Shown one piece after another: positions 9,010 through 19,620 of a stretch of DNA of 64,000 bases. The stretch's first letter is position 1. Every line of letters begins with the position of its first letter. Both the position numbers and the translations under genes were made by a program. Origin of the DNA: Eurosta solidaginis (taxonomy: Eukaryota; Arthropoda; Insecta; Diptera; Tephritidae); the NCBI RefSeq assembly GCF_040869045.1, contig NC_090319.1:385221601-385285600 (forward strand), read 5' to 3'. The notes beneath the pieces are model-generated. The model saw only the letters and a list, made by a program, of their open reading frames with translations, searched no databases and was not told where the DNA came from.

Positions 9010-10387
9010 TTGGACTTAGAATTTCTGGATTATAGAAATAGGAATACAACGACGAGGTATCGAAAAAGATCTAATAAGAAGGATAAAGCTGAAATTGCAG
9101 AGGCATTAGATGAAAAAATCAGGAAAAAGTTGGACAAGGTTCAAAGAAGCAAAAACAAAAAGGTGAAAACCGACAAACATAACGGTACAACAATTCCGCT
9201 ACAAGGCTTGGTTCTACCGGGAGGCGTGTGGAGCAAGTGCGTTGAAGAACACAAAGAAATAAGCGGAATAACCAAATGCGCAAAAAATTAGGTTAAAAAT
9301 GGTGTAGTAGATACGAGTGGAAATGGTACAGTGGCGCTAAGCGTAACTGATACAACAACTACAAATAAATACAATAATAATGAGAGTGTGAATGTAGAAA
9401 AGGATGAAGGACCGAACCAGTATGGCTCCTCAACAGAGATGATGGAGACAGCTGAAGTAGGTAGTCAGGAGAAGGTAGGACAAAGGCAGCTGAGTAAGAC
9501 CAGTGCCAATAATGGGAAAACTGGAAAAGATGCTGAGTGGGAACAGGAGAGACACAGCGAACTATACACTGAGGACCATGGTGGTAACTGCTATCTACTT
9601 ATAGACGCCTCAAAATGTAACTTATTTTACTGGAAAAAATAAAAAGTTTCAAGATTCCAGGAATCAAGGAAATTAAAGGAATTCGGAGAACTTTATAAAA
9701 GGCAACGTTTGAGTCGTATAAACAGGCAAACGCGTGTATAGGCAATAGTGACCTAAGAAAAATCAATCTACGACCATTCATCCCGAAGAAATTCACTGAA
9801 ACAGTGGGGGTCGTGAGAAACATACCTCACAGCTTCTCGGACCAGGATATATTTGAAAATATTAGCTTAATTCCTGGGTGTCTAGGATAACAAAAAGAGA
9901 CCCTGATGACAAAGAAAAATGTATTCCAACATACACGGTTAAAATCTCATTTGTAGGCAACGAGCTCCCTGAAGAAGTCTCAATTTATTGTGTAAAATTT
10001 AAGGTAGCGCATTACATACCCAGAATTAGGCAGTGCTACAAATGTGGTAGACTGGGACATACTAGACAGGGGTGTAGAGCTAAGGAAAGATGCATACTCT
10101 GTGGAAAAGAGGAAAGATGTTTAGTGGAATGCAAAGAGCTAAATAAATGCGTGCTATGTGGTAGTGGGGAGCATTGTGCATTGAATCGCAACAGTTGTGA
10201 GAAGTGGGAAACGGAAAAAAAAGTATTGGAAATAATGACCATCAAAAAGTTGGCCAGAGTCGAAGCAATAAGATCGTACCAAAGTATTATTAATAATAAT
10301 AATCGTTTCAGCCTATTGGAGGTGGATGAGGAGAGTTTTCCACCACTCAGAAACACGGACACCGGAGTATTAACAATGATAGTGTGA
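9010..10387 (+). pseudogene. I-like LINE ORF1 (gag-like), broken
   Basis: Readable in three frames: 9010-9291 (Lys-rich), 9331-9642, and 9878-10387. Between the second and third pieces, at 9640-9890, an RRM-like stretch continues in another frame (LRKINLRPFIPKKF, then VGVVRNIPHSFSD). The third piece carries zinc knuckles CYKCGRLGHTRQGC and CILCGKEERC, then CVLCGSGEHCALNRNSC, and ends with NRFSLLEVDEESFPPL, typical of I-factor ORF1. In live elements this protein coats the RNA. Frameshifts and stops make this a pseudogene. Confidence 0.75.
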
Positions 10388-10662
10388 TCAACAGACGGTT
10401 GGCACCTAAGCATTATAATAGAGTTGTGAAAAGCAAGCACAAGGCGACAGAAATTATAAGCCAAAAAATTGCAAAAGGGAGGAATTACCCTGTTATCGGT
10501 ATCCTAACTGGTCAAGGGTGTCGGAAATTGAAAAGGTGCTTACCTTGCTCGTACAAAAATTTGAGATAGATAATAACAAACCTATAGTACAATTGATGAA
10601 TAACTTATGTCGGGGCAACGTTAGTGAAAGGCTAACAATGCATACAAATCAAGACCATGACA

Positions 10663-10830
10663 ATGACGACCTCAATAAAATTTCTTCTATATAATATTCA
10701 AAGCTTGAAAGCTAACACCTAAGTCACCTAGATTTCTTTAATCAAAAATATAAAATTGATGTCTGCAGACAATCTTTTCGCACGACATTCTAGAATGTAA
10801 CCACAAATTAATTGGATTTAACTTAATTAA
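10663..10830 (+). pseudogene. I-like LINE ORF2, first fragment (start of endonuclease)
   Basis: ATG at 10663 followed by KFLLYNIQSLKAN, the conserved start of an apurinic-like endonuclease with its metal-binding Asn. A frameshift follows immediately, then HLDFFNQKYKIDV in another frame. The HINE insertion cuts the gene at about 10830. Confidence 0.7.
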
Positions 10831-10849
10831 AACAAGTAAGGACGGAACT

Positions 10850-10870
10850 GTCTTCGGCTATGCCGAAGAC
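10850..10870 (-). terminator. HINE X 3'-end hairpin
   Basis: Perfect 9-bp stem GTCTTCGGC/GCCGAAGAC with a 3-base loop, just inside the CTTACTTGTTTT terminus. Helitron-type elements carry a hairpin near the 3' end that marks the replication stop. Confidence 0.6.
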
Positions 10871-11021
10871 TTCATACCTTTCATTAATGGGGCTGAACAA
10901 TAAACTTATCCCGTTCGTAATCTCCGAATAATCGGATGTATAAGATAAGAAATATCTAGTGAACAGATCTACATACCTAAACGATTTTTAAGATAAATAT
11001 AAAACAAGTAAGGAAGGCTAA

Positions 11022-11039
11022 GTTCGGTTGTAACCGAAC
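11022..11039 (-). terminator. HINE Y 3'-end hairpin
   Basis: Perfect 8-bp stem GTTCGGTT/AACCGAAC, loop GT, in the same position as the family X hairpin but with unrelated flanking stem bases. Confidence 0.6.
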
Positions 11040-11089
11040 ATTACATACTCAGTTGAGAGCTATGGAGACAAAATAAGAAAAATCACCAT

Positions 11090-12410
11090 GTAGGAAAATG
11101 AACCTAGGGTAACCCTGGAATGTGGTTGTATGACATGTGCATCAAATGGAAGGTATTAAAGAGTATTTTAAGAGAGAGTAGGCCATAGTTCTATGGATGG
11201 ACGCCATTTAGGGATATCGCCATAAAGGTAGGGCTGACTGTAGAATTTGTTTGTACGATATGGGTATCAAAAGAAAGGTGTTACTGAGCATTTTAAGAGG
11301 GAGTGGGCCTTAGGTCTATCGGTGGACGCCTTTTCGTGATATCGCCATTAAAGTGGGCCAGGGGTGACTCTAGAATGTGTTTGTACGATATGGGTATCAA
11401 ATGAAATGTGGTAATGAGTATTTTAAAAAGGAATGGGCTTTAGTTCTATAGGTGAACGCCTTTTCGAGATGTCGCCATTAGGGTGGGCCAGGGGTGACTC
11501 TAGAATGTTTGTACGATATGGGTATCAAACGAAAGGTGTTACTGAGCATTTTAAGAGAGAGTGGGCATTAGGTCTATGGGTGGACGCCTTTTCGAGATAT
11601 CGCCATTAGGGTGGGCCAGGGGTGACTCTAGAATGTGTTTGTACGATATGGGTATCAAACGAAAGGTGTTACTGAGCATTTTAAGAGGGAGTGGGCATTA
11701 GGTCTAAAGGCGGACGCCTTTTCGAGATATCGCCATTAGGGTGGGCCAGGGGTGACTCTAGAATGTTTGTACGATATGGGTATCAAACGAAAGGTGTTAC
11801 TGAGCATTTTAAGAGGGAGTAGGCATTAGGTCTATATGTGGACACCTTTTCGAGATATCGCCACTAGGGTGGGCCAGGGGTGACTCTAGAATGTTTGTAC
11901 GATATGGGTATCAAACGAAAGGTGTTACTGAGCATTTTAGGAGGGAGTGGGCATTAGGTCTATAGCTGGACGCTTTTTCGAGATATCGCCATTAGGGTGG
12001 GCCAGGGGTGACTCTAGAATGTTTGTACGATATGGGTATCAAACGAAAGGTGTTACTGAGCATTTTTAGAGGGAGTGGGCATTAGGTCTATAGGTGGACG
12101 CCTTTTTAAGATATCGCCATTAGGGTGGACCAGGGGTGACTCTAGAATGTTTGTACGATATGGGTAAATAACGAAAGGTGTTATTGAGCATTTTAAGAGG
12201 GAGTGGGCATTAGGTCTATAGGTGGACGCCTTTTCGAGATATCGCCATTAGGGTGGGCCAGGGGTGACTCTAGAATGTGTTTGTACGATATGGATATCAA
12301 ATTAAAGCTATTAATGAGGGTTTTAAAAGCGGGTGGCCCTTAGATGTATATGTGAAGGCGTTTTCGCGATATCGACCAAAATGTGGACCAGGTGATCCAG
12401 AAAATCATCT
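11090..12410 (-). repeat. About 125-bp tandem array inside HINE Y
   Basis: About ten units, each with TTTGTACGATATGGGTATCAA, GGTGTTACTGAGCATTTTAAG and TTTTCGAGATATCGCCATTAG segments; inner units are over 90 percent alike by eye, outer ones more diverged. A matching short array of the same unit lies at 51640-51995. Confidence 0.85.
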
Positions 12411-13724
12411 GTCGGGTACTGCTAATTTATTTATATATGCAATACCACTAACAGTATTCCTGCCAAGATTCCAAACGCTGTTGATTTCGCCTTGTAGAAC
12501 TTTTTCATTTTCTTCTACTTAATATGGTAGGTGTCACACCCATTTTACAAAGTTGTTTCCAAAGTTATATTTTGCGTCAATAAACCAATCCAATTACCAT
12601 GTTTCATCCCTTTTTTCGTATTTGGTATAGAATTATGGCATTTTTTTCATTTTTCGTAATTTTCGATATCGATAAAGTGGGCGTGGTTATGGTCGGATTT
12701 CGGCCATTTTTTATACCAATATAAAGTGAGTTCAGATAAGTACATCAACTAAGTTTAGTAAAGATATATCGGTTTTTGCTCAAGTTATTGTGTTAACAGC
12801 CGAGAGGAAGGCCAGACGGTGGACTGTGCATAAAAAGTGGGCGTGGCTTCCACCGATTTCGCCCATTTTCACAGAAAACAGTTACCGTCATAGAATCTAT
12901 GCCCCTACCAAATTTAAGAAGGATTGGTAAATTTTTGTTCGACTTATGGCATTAAAAGTATTCTAGACAAACTAAATGAAAATGGGCGGAGCCATGCCTA
13001 TTTTGAAATTTTCTTTTATTTTTGTATTTTGTTGCATCATATTATTACTGGATTTTAATTTTGACTTAATTTACTTATATACAGTAAAGATATTAAATTT
13101 TTTGTTAAAATTAGAATTTAAAAAAAAAATTTTTAAAAAGTGGGCGTGTTCTTCATCCAATTTTGCTAATTTTTATTTAGCGCATATATAGTAATAGTGG
13201 TAACGTTCCTGCAAAATTTCATCATCTCCAACGACTGACAAATTACAGCTTGCAAAACTTTTAAATTACCTTCTTGTAAAAGTGGGCGGTGCCACGCCCA
13301 TTGTCCAAAATCTTACTAATTTTCTATTCTGCGTCATAACGTCAACCCATCTACCAAGTTTCATCGCTTTATCCGCCTTTGGCAATGAATTATCGCATTT
13401 TTTCGGTTTTTCGAAATTTTCGATATCGAAAAAATGGGCGTGGTTATAGTCCGATATCGTTCATTTTAAATAGCGATCTGAGATGAGTGCCCAGGAATCT
13501 ACATACCAAATTTCATCAAGATACCTCAAAATTTACTCAAGTTATCGTGTTAACGGACAGACGGACGGACGGACGGACGGACATGGCTCAATCAAATTTG
13601 TTTTCGATACTGATGATTTTGATATATGGAAGTCTATATCTATCTCGATTCCTTTATACCTGTACAACCAACCGTTATCCAATCAAAGTTAATATACTCT
13701 GTGAGCTCTGCTCAACTGAGTATA

Positions 13725-14655
13725 ATAAAAAATAGGTAGGTACTTTGTGTGAGGATGCAAAGTTTCAGGTTTTTTGTAGTCTGCGTGTAAAAACTATGAC
13801 TACGAATCACGTATTTCAACAATATATGACGTAAACGTAACTATTTGATGAAATGTTTTGAATTTTGAAGCTTCTAGCCGTAAAAAAGGGGCAAAAAAAT
13901 ACAGTTTATATGGGGTATATAATATATGTACCACCGATCTCTATGATTTTTTCAGACAACAATATATGCTATATACGTAAGCATTTGGTGAAATTTGAAG
14001 CTTGTAGCTGTTAAAATGGGGAAGAAATTGCGCAAAGTTTCTTATCTGAACAATCGGTTGTATGAGATATATACTATATATAAAACCGATCTCTGTGATT
14101 TTTTCAGACAACAATATATGTAAGCAATCGGTGAAATTTGAAGCTTATAGCTGTTAAAATGGGGTAGAAATTGCGAAAAGTTTCTTATCTGAACAATCGG
14201 TTGTATGAGATATATACTATATATACAACCGATCTCTATGATTTTTTCAGACAACAATATATGCTATATACGTAAGCAATCGGTGAAATTTGAAGCTTAT
14301 AGCTGTTAAAATGGGGTAGAAATTCCGAAAAGTTTCTTATCTGAACAATCGGTTGTATGAGATATATATTATATATACAACCGATCTCTATGATTTTTTC
14401 AGACAACAATATATGCCGTATACGTAAGCAATCGGTGAAATTTGAAGCTTATAGCTGTTAAAATGGGGTAGAAATTGCGAAAAGTTTCTTATCTGAACAA
14501 TCGGTTGTATGAGATATATACTATATATACAACCGATCTCTATGATTTTTTCAGAAAACAATATATGCTATATACGTAAGTATTCGGTGAAATTTGAAGC
14601 TTCTAGCTGTTAAAATGGGGCTAAAATTTGCGAAAATATATATATATATACTATA
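13725..14655 (-). repeat. Family X 152-bp tandem array, first copy (left part)
   Basis: Units contain AACAATCGGTTGTATGAGAT, ATATATACAACCGATCTCTA and AAGCTTATAGCTGTTAAAAT at spacings of 141-156 bp. ATCGGTTGTAT and ATACAACCGAT within each unit are complementary, so every unit can form a hairpin around TATATACTATATA. The array continues after LINE-1 at 19301 and is repeated at 21677-22600. Confidence 0.8.
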
Positions 14656-14945
14656 CAAATACAGCGAAACGGTAAAACGGTACGGTTGTGTTTATTTCTG
14701 CTCCTTGAATTTTACATTTTAAAATGGTAAAACTATATTCAAATACTTCTTAAGAATAAATAATGTGTGAGACAGAGACTCAAAAAGCGGAAGCAGAAGT
14801 TGGTTTCAAGAATATTATACCAAATAAAGTTTGATTTTTTAAATTTAATATATTTGCGAGAAAGTGACTCTAAATAAAGAAAGCAAAACGCATACACTTA
14901 CAAAGTTTGATACATATATATACATATATTCATCCTATATAAAAA

Positions 14946-16316
14946 ATGGAGAGTAAATGCGACAAGTGCAAAAGTACAATACGTGGAGAAGTGTCAAAAA
15001 TTCGTTGCGAAGGGGTATGTGGGAGATATTATCATTTAGCACCAAAATGCTCTGGCATAGACCAATACAGTGTTAATAAATTAGACGAATGTGAAATGCT
15101 TAGATTTATGTGTAATGATTGTGTGCAGTATGTGCATAACGTAGATGACATTCTAAAAGATATGCAGATGGTAGTGAGCAAAAATGGCAAACAACTATCT
15201 GAGTACAGGAATGAATTTGATAATGCTCTCAAGAAACATGAAAGAGAAATAAAGCAAGTTTTAAAAGCAGTGGAAGTTGCATTTAGCGACAGAATTAAGG
15301 CAATGCAAAAAGCGCAAGAATCATGCGAAAAGAGTGTTGTAGAAGTGAACAAAATACGGGAAATTGCTGAAGGCTTCAAGCGAAGCAGCGAGCAGGTCTG
15401 TGATGAGTTGAAAAGAAACAAGGATGACAATAAGAAAATGATTGAAGAAATAAGTAAAGAGAATAAAAAAATGTGCAATGAAATAAAGAAAAATGTTAAT
15501 AGTGTTGAAGCCAAAGTGTCATACGCAGCGATAACAAAAAATGATGGACAAAAAAAAGAAGTGTTACCAGACATTAGAAAGAATCATCCCCTAATTGTCA
15601 AGCCGAATAAAAAGCAAAATATAGAAATAACCAAAACTGACCTAAACTCGAAAGTTGATCCTAAAGGGCTGCAAATAACTAATATAGTAGCAAGGCAAAG
15701 CGGAGTTGTTATTGTTGAAAGCGAAAATGACCATGAGCGTGACAAAATAAAAAATGCCATTGAGAACAATCTGGGAAATAACTATGAGGTTAAGATTCCC
15801 AAAAAAGTGAAACCAGCAGTCATGGTGACTGGTATAAATTTTAAATATAGCGACGAGGAACTGGTGCAAAGAATTAAACGACAAAACATTTGTTTAAGTG
15901 AAACGGACATCAAAATTGTTAAGCAATATGAAGTGAAAAAGAACGCGAAAAACTATTATAATGCTGTGATAGAAATGAATGTTGAAGCGTTCGCAAATGT
16001 ACTAGCTGGAGAGAGGCTTAATGTAGGTTGGGAACGTTGCCGAGTATATGATGCAGTGCAGGTATTGTGTTGTTTTAAATGCAAAGGCTTCAATCACAAA
16101 GCGGCTGACTGCAAGGAAAAGGAAGTATGCACAAAATGCTTGGGTGAGCATAAGCATACACAATGCATAAAAGATGCAGTAAACAAGTGCATTAACTGCA
16201 TACGAGCAAACAAGCAGCTGAATCTAGGACTTGACGAAAACCATGATACTCTGGATAGAACTTGTCCCGTATACCAACAAAAGCTAGATGCAAGGAAAAG
16301 GAAAGTTGTTTATTAG
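14946..16316 (+). CDS. LINE-1 ORF1: PHD-finger / coiled-coil / zinc-knuckle protein
   Basis: 456 residues, ATG at 14946 with A at -3. Residues 4-60 form a PHD-type zinc finger (CDKCKSTIRGEVSKIRC, CGRYYHLAPKC, FMCNDC). Residues about 75-190 are Lys/Glu-rich and probably coiled coil. Residues about 245-360 contain an RRM-like region, and 375-410 two zinc knuckles (CCFKCKGFNHKAADC, VCTKCLGEHKHTQC). PHD-bearing ORF1 proteins are known in CR1/jockey-superfamily LINEs; the protein binds the element RNA. The reading frame ends at UAG (16314-16316) and the very same frame stays open through ORF2, which is unusual and suggests readthrough. Confidence 0.85.
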   Translation: MESKCDKCKSTIRGEVSKIRCEGVCGRYYHLAPKCSGIDQYSVNKLDECEMLRFMCNDCVQYVHNVDDILKDMQMVVSKNGKQLSEYRNEFDNALKKHEREIKQVLKAVEVAFSDRIKAMQKAQESCEKSVVEVNKIREIAEGFKRSSEQVCDELKRNKDDNKKMIEEISKENKKMCNEIKKNVNSVEAKVSYAAITKNDGQKKEVLPDIRKNHPLIVKPNKKQNIEITKTDLNSKVDPKGLQITNIVARQSGVVIVESENDHERDKIKNAIENNLGNNYEVKIPKKVKPAVMVTGINFKYSDEELVQRIKRQNICLSETDIKIVKQYEVKKNAKNYYNAVIEMNVEAFANVLAGERLNVGWERCRVYDAVQVLCCFKCKGFNHKAADCKEKEVCTKCLGEHKHTQCIKDAVNKCINCIRANKQLNLGLDENHDTLDRTCPVYQQKLDARKRKVVY

Positions 16317-16322
16317 CAACCA
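16314..16322 (+). promoter_or_regulatory. Candidate stop-codon readthrough signal UAG-CAA-CCA
   Basis: TAG followed by CAACCA matches the leaky UAG-CARYYA context first described in tobamoviruses. Downstream codons remain in frame with ORF2, 24 sense codons ahead of the endonuclease domain. Seen in sequence; function is inference. Confidence 0.5.
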
Positions 16323-19205
16323 AAGAAAATCCTTACAGCAGCGCAAAAGTCAAAATATTATTCAAATCGAGATAGCAATATATACAACTTGGAATGCATT
16401 TATCTTAATATTAGTAGTATCATAGCAAATAAAATCGAGCTGGAACGTCTTATTGCAATAAGAAGACCAAGTATTGTGTTATGTACGGAAACGTGTACAA
16501 CAGAACATATCTTGGATTCTGAACTTAGTATTCCGACATACAAATGCATTCGTTGCGACTCTCAAAGTAGGCACACTGGCGGTGTTGTCATGTATGTGAA
16601 TGAAAATATACAATTTAGCATAGTTTGTAATAAAGCTATCAACATGAATGTGTGGTGCATTATTGTAAAAATAAACAAATGCGCGTTAAAATGGAAAATC
16701 GGTGTACTATATCACTCACCAAGTAGCAGTGACTCCACCTTTATTACTTATCTAAATGAAATCATCACTGAACATCTCAAGGAGGCGGATAATAATTTAA
16801 TAATTGGTGATTTTAATATCAACGTAAATGTATCGTCAACATACTCAAACCAGCTAACAAGTTTATTTGCACAAATGGCAATGATACAAAGGATAAACTT
16901 CGACACAAGGATAACAGAGTACTCGTCTACAAGAATTGATTTGCTATTCAGTAACAATGATAAAGTTAAAGCAGTAAATATAGGTGAACATCGCATTTCT
17001 GACCATGAGACAATCCACTTCGAAGTGCCAACAACAAAGCTTTGTAAAATGAGAAGGTATGCTACTGTTACATGTTGGGAGTACTATAGTGCTGAAAATC
17101 TTTTAACTTTGCTACGAACATGCGATTTCAGCTTTATGTCAATTTCCGGAGTAGAAACTAAAACTAAAGCCCTAAACGAAGTTTTAACTGTGGCTATGCA
17201 AGCACTGACTTATATAAAGAGGACCCAAATACAGATAAGAAATAAGTGGTACGACCGAGAATTAACAAACCTGCATAAAAGAAAAATAGAATCTTATAAA
17301 ACCGCTCGAAATACTGGATTTTGGGACGAATATAACGTCATTAAGAAAATATATAAAAGAACCATAATTTATAAAAAAAAAAAATACATGGAAGATAGAG
17401 TAAATCATAACAATGGCGATATGAAACGTATGTGGAAGTGTCTAAAAGACCTCGTCGAGCTTAATGATGTTAAAAAACATATCACTAAAATTGTAATTAA
17501 CGGTGAATGCCTGGAAAATGAATATGATATAGCTAATGCCCTAAATAACTTTTTTATACAAAGTATTGTTGAAATTAATGATAGCATCGAAGAAATTGTA
17601 AATGGGGATGAAATAAGCGCAAATCATAGTAATCCATTTGAAACATTTAAATTTACTGACATTGTAGTGGACGATATTATTATTATCACAAAATCACTTA
17701 AAAACAAATATGGCGGCGACAAGCTTTTATCGGAGGGTGTCGTTAAAGATGCCATGACATATACTGCTAATTTCTACAAAGACATAATTAACGAATCCTT
17801 AAACAGCGGTATTGTACCTAGTTACTGGAAAATTTCAACAATAATACCTGTTGAAAAAGTAAAAAATACAATGAAACCCGAGGAACTACGTCCAATTAAC
17901 ACGTTACCTACAGATGAAAAAATTATGGAGACAGTGGTGAAGGATCAACTTGTGGCATACTTAGAGAAGCACAATGTGATTATCCCAGAACAATCGGGAT
18001 TCAGGAAGAGCCATTCTTGTGAAACAGCGTTGAATATGGTAATTGCAGATTGGAAAGAAGACATGGCGGACAAAAAATTTACGGTGTCTGTCTTCTTGGA
18101 TTTAAAACGGGCTTTTGAAACTGTCGATAGATCTGAGCTATTGGAGGTTATGTTTAAAATTGGTATAAGAGGAAAGGCTTTGGAATGGTTCCGGAGTTAT
18201 TTGGGTGACAGAAAACAGAGAACGATAATTGGAAAGGAGGTTTCATCAGTGGTGGATGTTAACATTGGTTTACCACAAGGCTCGGTCTTGGCGCCAATAT
18301 TGTTTACATTGTATATCAATGATATCAAAAGATGCTTAAAATATTGTAAAATACGTCTATTTGCGGATGATGCATTGCTTATCATAAGTGAAAAATATGC
18401 AGAATGTGCCATGCTGAAAGTACAAGAAGACCTGGACTCGCTATACAAATGGTTATGCCTTAGAAAACTGAAATTAAATGTCGAAAAAACTAAGTTCATG
18501 ATATTTTGTAAAAACACTAATATCATAAGTAACAATAGTTTAAATAATATTACGCTGAAGGTAAAAAACATGGAAATCCGAAGAGTAGAAAAAATTAAGT
18601 ATTTAGGAGTTTTGATTGATGATAATCTAAATTTTGGAGAGCATGTAACTTATCTGGAAAGGAAAATTGCACAGAAAATAGGCTTCATGTATAGAACATG
18701 TAAACATATCAGTCAAAGTCATAAAATATTGGTATATCGTTCAATTATTGAACCACACTTTATTTATTGTCCTACTATTCTGCTATTAAGTAATGATATA
18801 TATATTAAGAAACTTCAAATACAGCAAAACAAGGCAATGCGATTTATTTTAAAATGTCCTCCAAGAACGCCAAAAATTGTAATGCTCAATAGATTAAACT
18901 GGCTTAGTATTAAACAGTCAGTTAGTTATTTCACATTGAAATTTATACACCAACTTAGGTTAGGAATGTTACCGAATTACCTGAGTAGTAAAATACATTA
19001 TAATCATGAAATCCACAATTATGGAACAAGAAATTGCAATAATATAAGACTGCCTAGAATAAGAACTGAGTTCGCCAAAAGGTCTCTTGAATATTTAGGG
19101 TATAAAATGTATAATGAGTTACCTTCTGATTTGAAAGACTGTGAAAATATTAGTAAGTTCAAAGAAAAATTGTTTTTATATTGTACGTCACTAAATGTGA
19201 CATGA
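16317..19205 (+). CDS. LINE-1 ORF2: endonuclease and reverse transcriptase
   Basis: 938 residues counted from the TTG at 16389; the frame is open from the ORF1 stop. Endonuclease motifs: YLNISSI (metal-binding Asn), LCTETC (Glu), VLYHSPSSS, LIIGDFNINV, ISDHETIHFEV (SDH). RT motifs: ELRPINTLP, SVFLDLKRAFETVD, GLPQGSVLAPILF, RLFADDALLI, then EKIKYLGVLIDD. No RNase H. The first in-frame ATG is at about 16591, after the catalytic Asn and Glu, so ordinary initiation there would make a dead endonuclease. It acts in target-primed reverse transcription. Intact and free of stops. Confidence 0.85.
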   Translation, partial: QPKKILTAAQKSKYYSNRDSNIYNLECIYLNISSIIANKIELERLIAIRRPSIVLCTETCTTEHILDSELSIPTYKCIRCDSQSRHTGGVVMYVNENIQFSIVCNKAINMNVWCIIVKINKCALKWKIGVLYHSPSSSDSTFITYLNEIITEHLKEADNNLIIGDFNINVNVSSTYSNQLTSLFAQMAMIQRINFDTRITEYSSTRIDLLFSNNDKVKAVNIGEHRISDHETIHFEVPTTKLCKMRRYATVTCWEYYSAENLLTLLRTCDFSFMSISGVETKTKALNEVLTVAMQALTYIKRTQIQIRNKWYDRELTNLHKRKIESYKTARNTGFWDEYNVIKKIYKRTIIYKKKKYMEDRVNHNNGDMKRMWKCLKDLVELNDVKKHITKIVINGECLENEYDIANALNNFFIQSIVEINDSIEEIVNGDEISANHSNPFETFKFTDIVVDDIIIITKSLKNKYGGDKLLSEGVVKDAMTYTANFYKDIINESLNSGIVPSYWKISTIIPVEKVKNTMKPEELRPINTLPTDEKIMETVVKDQLVAYLEKHNVIIPEQSGFRKSHSCETALNMVIADWKEDMADKKFTVSVFLDLKRAFETVDRSELLEVMFKIGIRGKALEWFRSYLGDRKQRTIIGKEVSSVVDVNIGLPQGSVLAPILFTLYINDIKRCLKYCKIRLFADDALLIISEKYAECAMLKVQEDLDSLYKWLCLRKLKLNVEKTKFMIFCKNTNIISNNSLNNITLKVKNMEIRRVEKIKYLGVLIDDNLNFGEHVTYLERKIAQKIGFMYRTCKHISQSHKILVYRSIIEPHFIYCPTILLLSNDIYIKKLQIQQNKAMRFILKCPPRTPKIVMLNRLNWLSIKQSVSYFTLKFIHQLRLGMLPNYLSSKIHYNHEIHNYGTRNCNNIRLPRIRTEFAKRSLEYLGYKMYNELPSDLKDCENISKFKEKLFLYCTSLNVT

Positions 19206-19300
19206 GTATTTATGTTTTATCTCTTATTTTAACCTAAACTAGGTCTTAAAGACCGTAATAATAAATAAATAAATAAATAAATAAATATATATATACTATA

Positions 19301-19620
19301 TATACCACCATATATATACTATATATACCACCGATCTTTATGATTTTTTCAGACAACAATATATGCTATATACGTAAGCATTCGTTGAAATTTGAAGCCT
19401 CTAGCTCTTAAAATAGGGCAGTAATTACGAAAAGTTCCTTATCTGAACAATCGGTTGTGGGGGATATATACTATATATACGACCGATCTCATCAATTTTT
19501 TCAGGCAACAATATATGCACTATACGAAAGTATATGGTGAAGTTTGAAGCTTCAATCTGTTAAATTGGGTAAGATATTACCAAAATCCTCTTTTTCTGAA
19601 AAATTGTATGGAGGATATAT
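19301..19620 (-). repeat. Family X array, part between LINE-1 and LINE-2
   Basis: Corresponds to 22601-22910 of the second X segment, including CCACCGATCTTTATG, TCGGTTGTGGGGGATA and the ATTGGGTAAGATATTAC stretch. Confidence 0.8.

Larger units (their letters stand above)
11001..13724 (-). mobile_element. HINE family Y, copy 2, full length, inside family X
   Basis: On the - strand it starts at 13723 with ATACTCAGTTGAG (13711-13723 reversed), and near the other end has the complementary repeat (11045-11057), a perfect hairpin GTTCGGTT/AACCGAAC (11022-11039) and CCTTCCTTACTTGTTTT. The order is head, GTCC microsatellite (13557-13584), conserved GGGCGTGGT blocks, 125-bp tandem array, 3' hairpin. 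No coding capacity. Same architecture as family X with different sequence. Confidence 0.75.
14656..19286 (+). mobile_element. LINE-1: apparently intact jockey/CR1-superfamily retrotransposon
   Basis: Full structure: 5' UTR 14656-14945, ORF1, ORF2, short 3' UTR and a (TAAA)n tail at about 19260-19286. A TATATATACTATA stretch directly precedes 14656 and recurs after the tail at about 19287-19300, the apparent target duplication; the unfilled equivalent of this site is preserved at 22585-22610 in the second family X segment. Both ORFs are free of frameshifts. No RNase H domain. It is the best candidate for a recently active element in the window. Confidence 0.85.

Noticed and set aside
11090..12410. 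Regular tandem repeats that could suggest a CRISPR array
   Set aside because: Units are about 125 bp and contiguous with no unique spacers, and lie inside an insect HINE.
15032..15574. Ser/Leu/Phe-rich - strand frame opposite LINE-1 ORF1
   Set aside because: Antisense shadow of the Lys/Glu-rich coiled coil.
19544..19620. ATG at 19544 as the LINE-2 start
   Set aside because: These bases belong to the family X array; the LINE begins at 19621.
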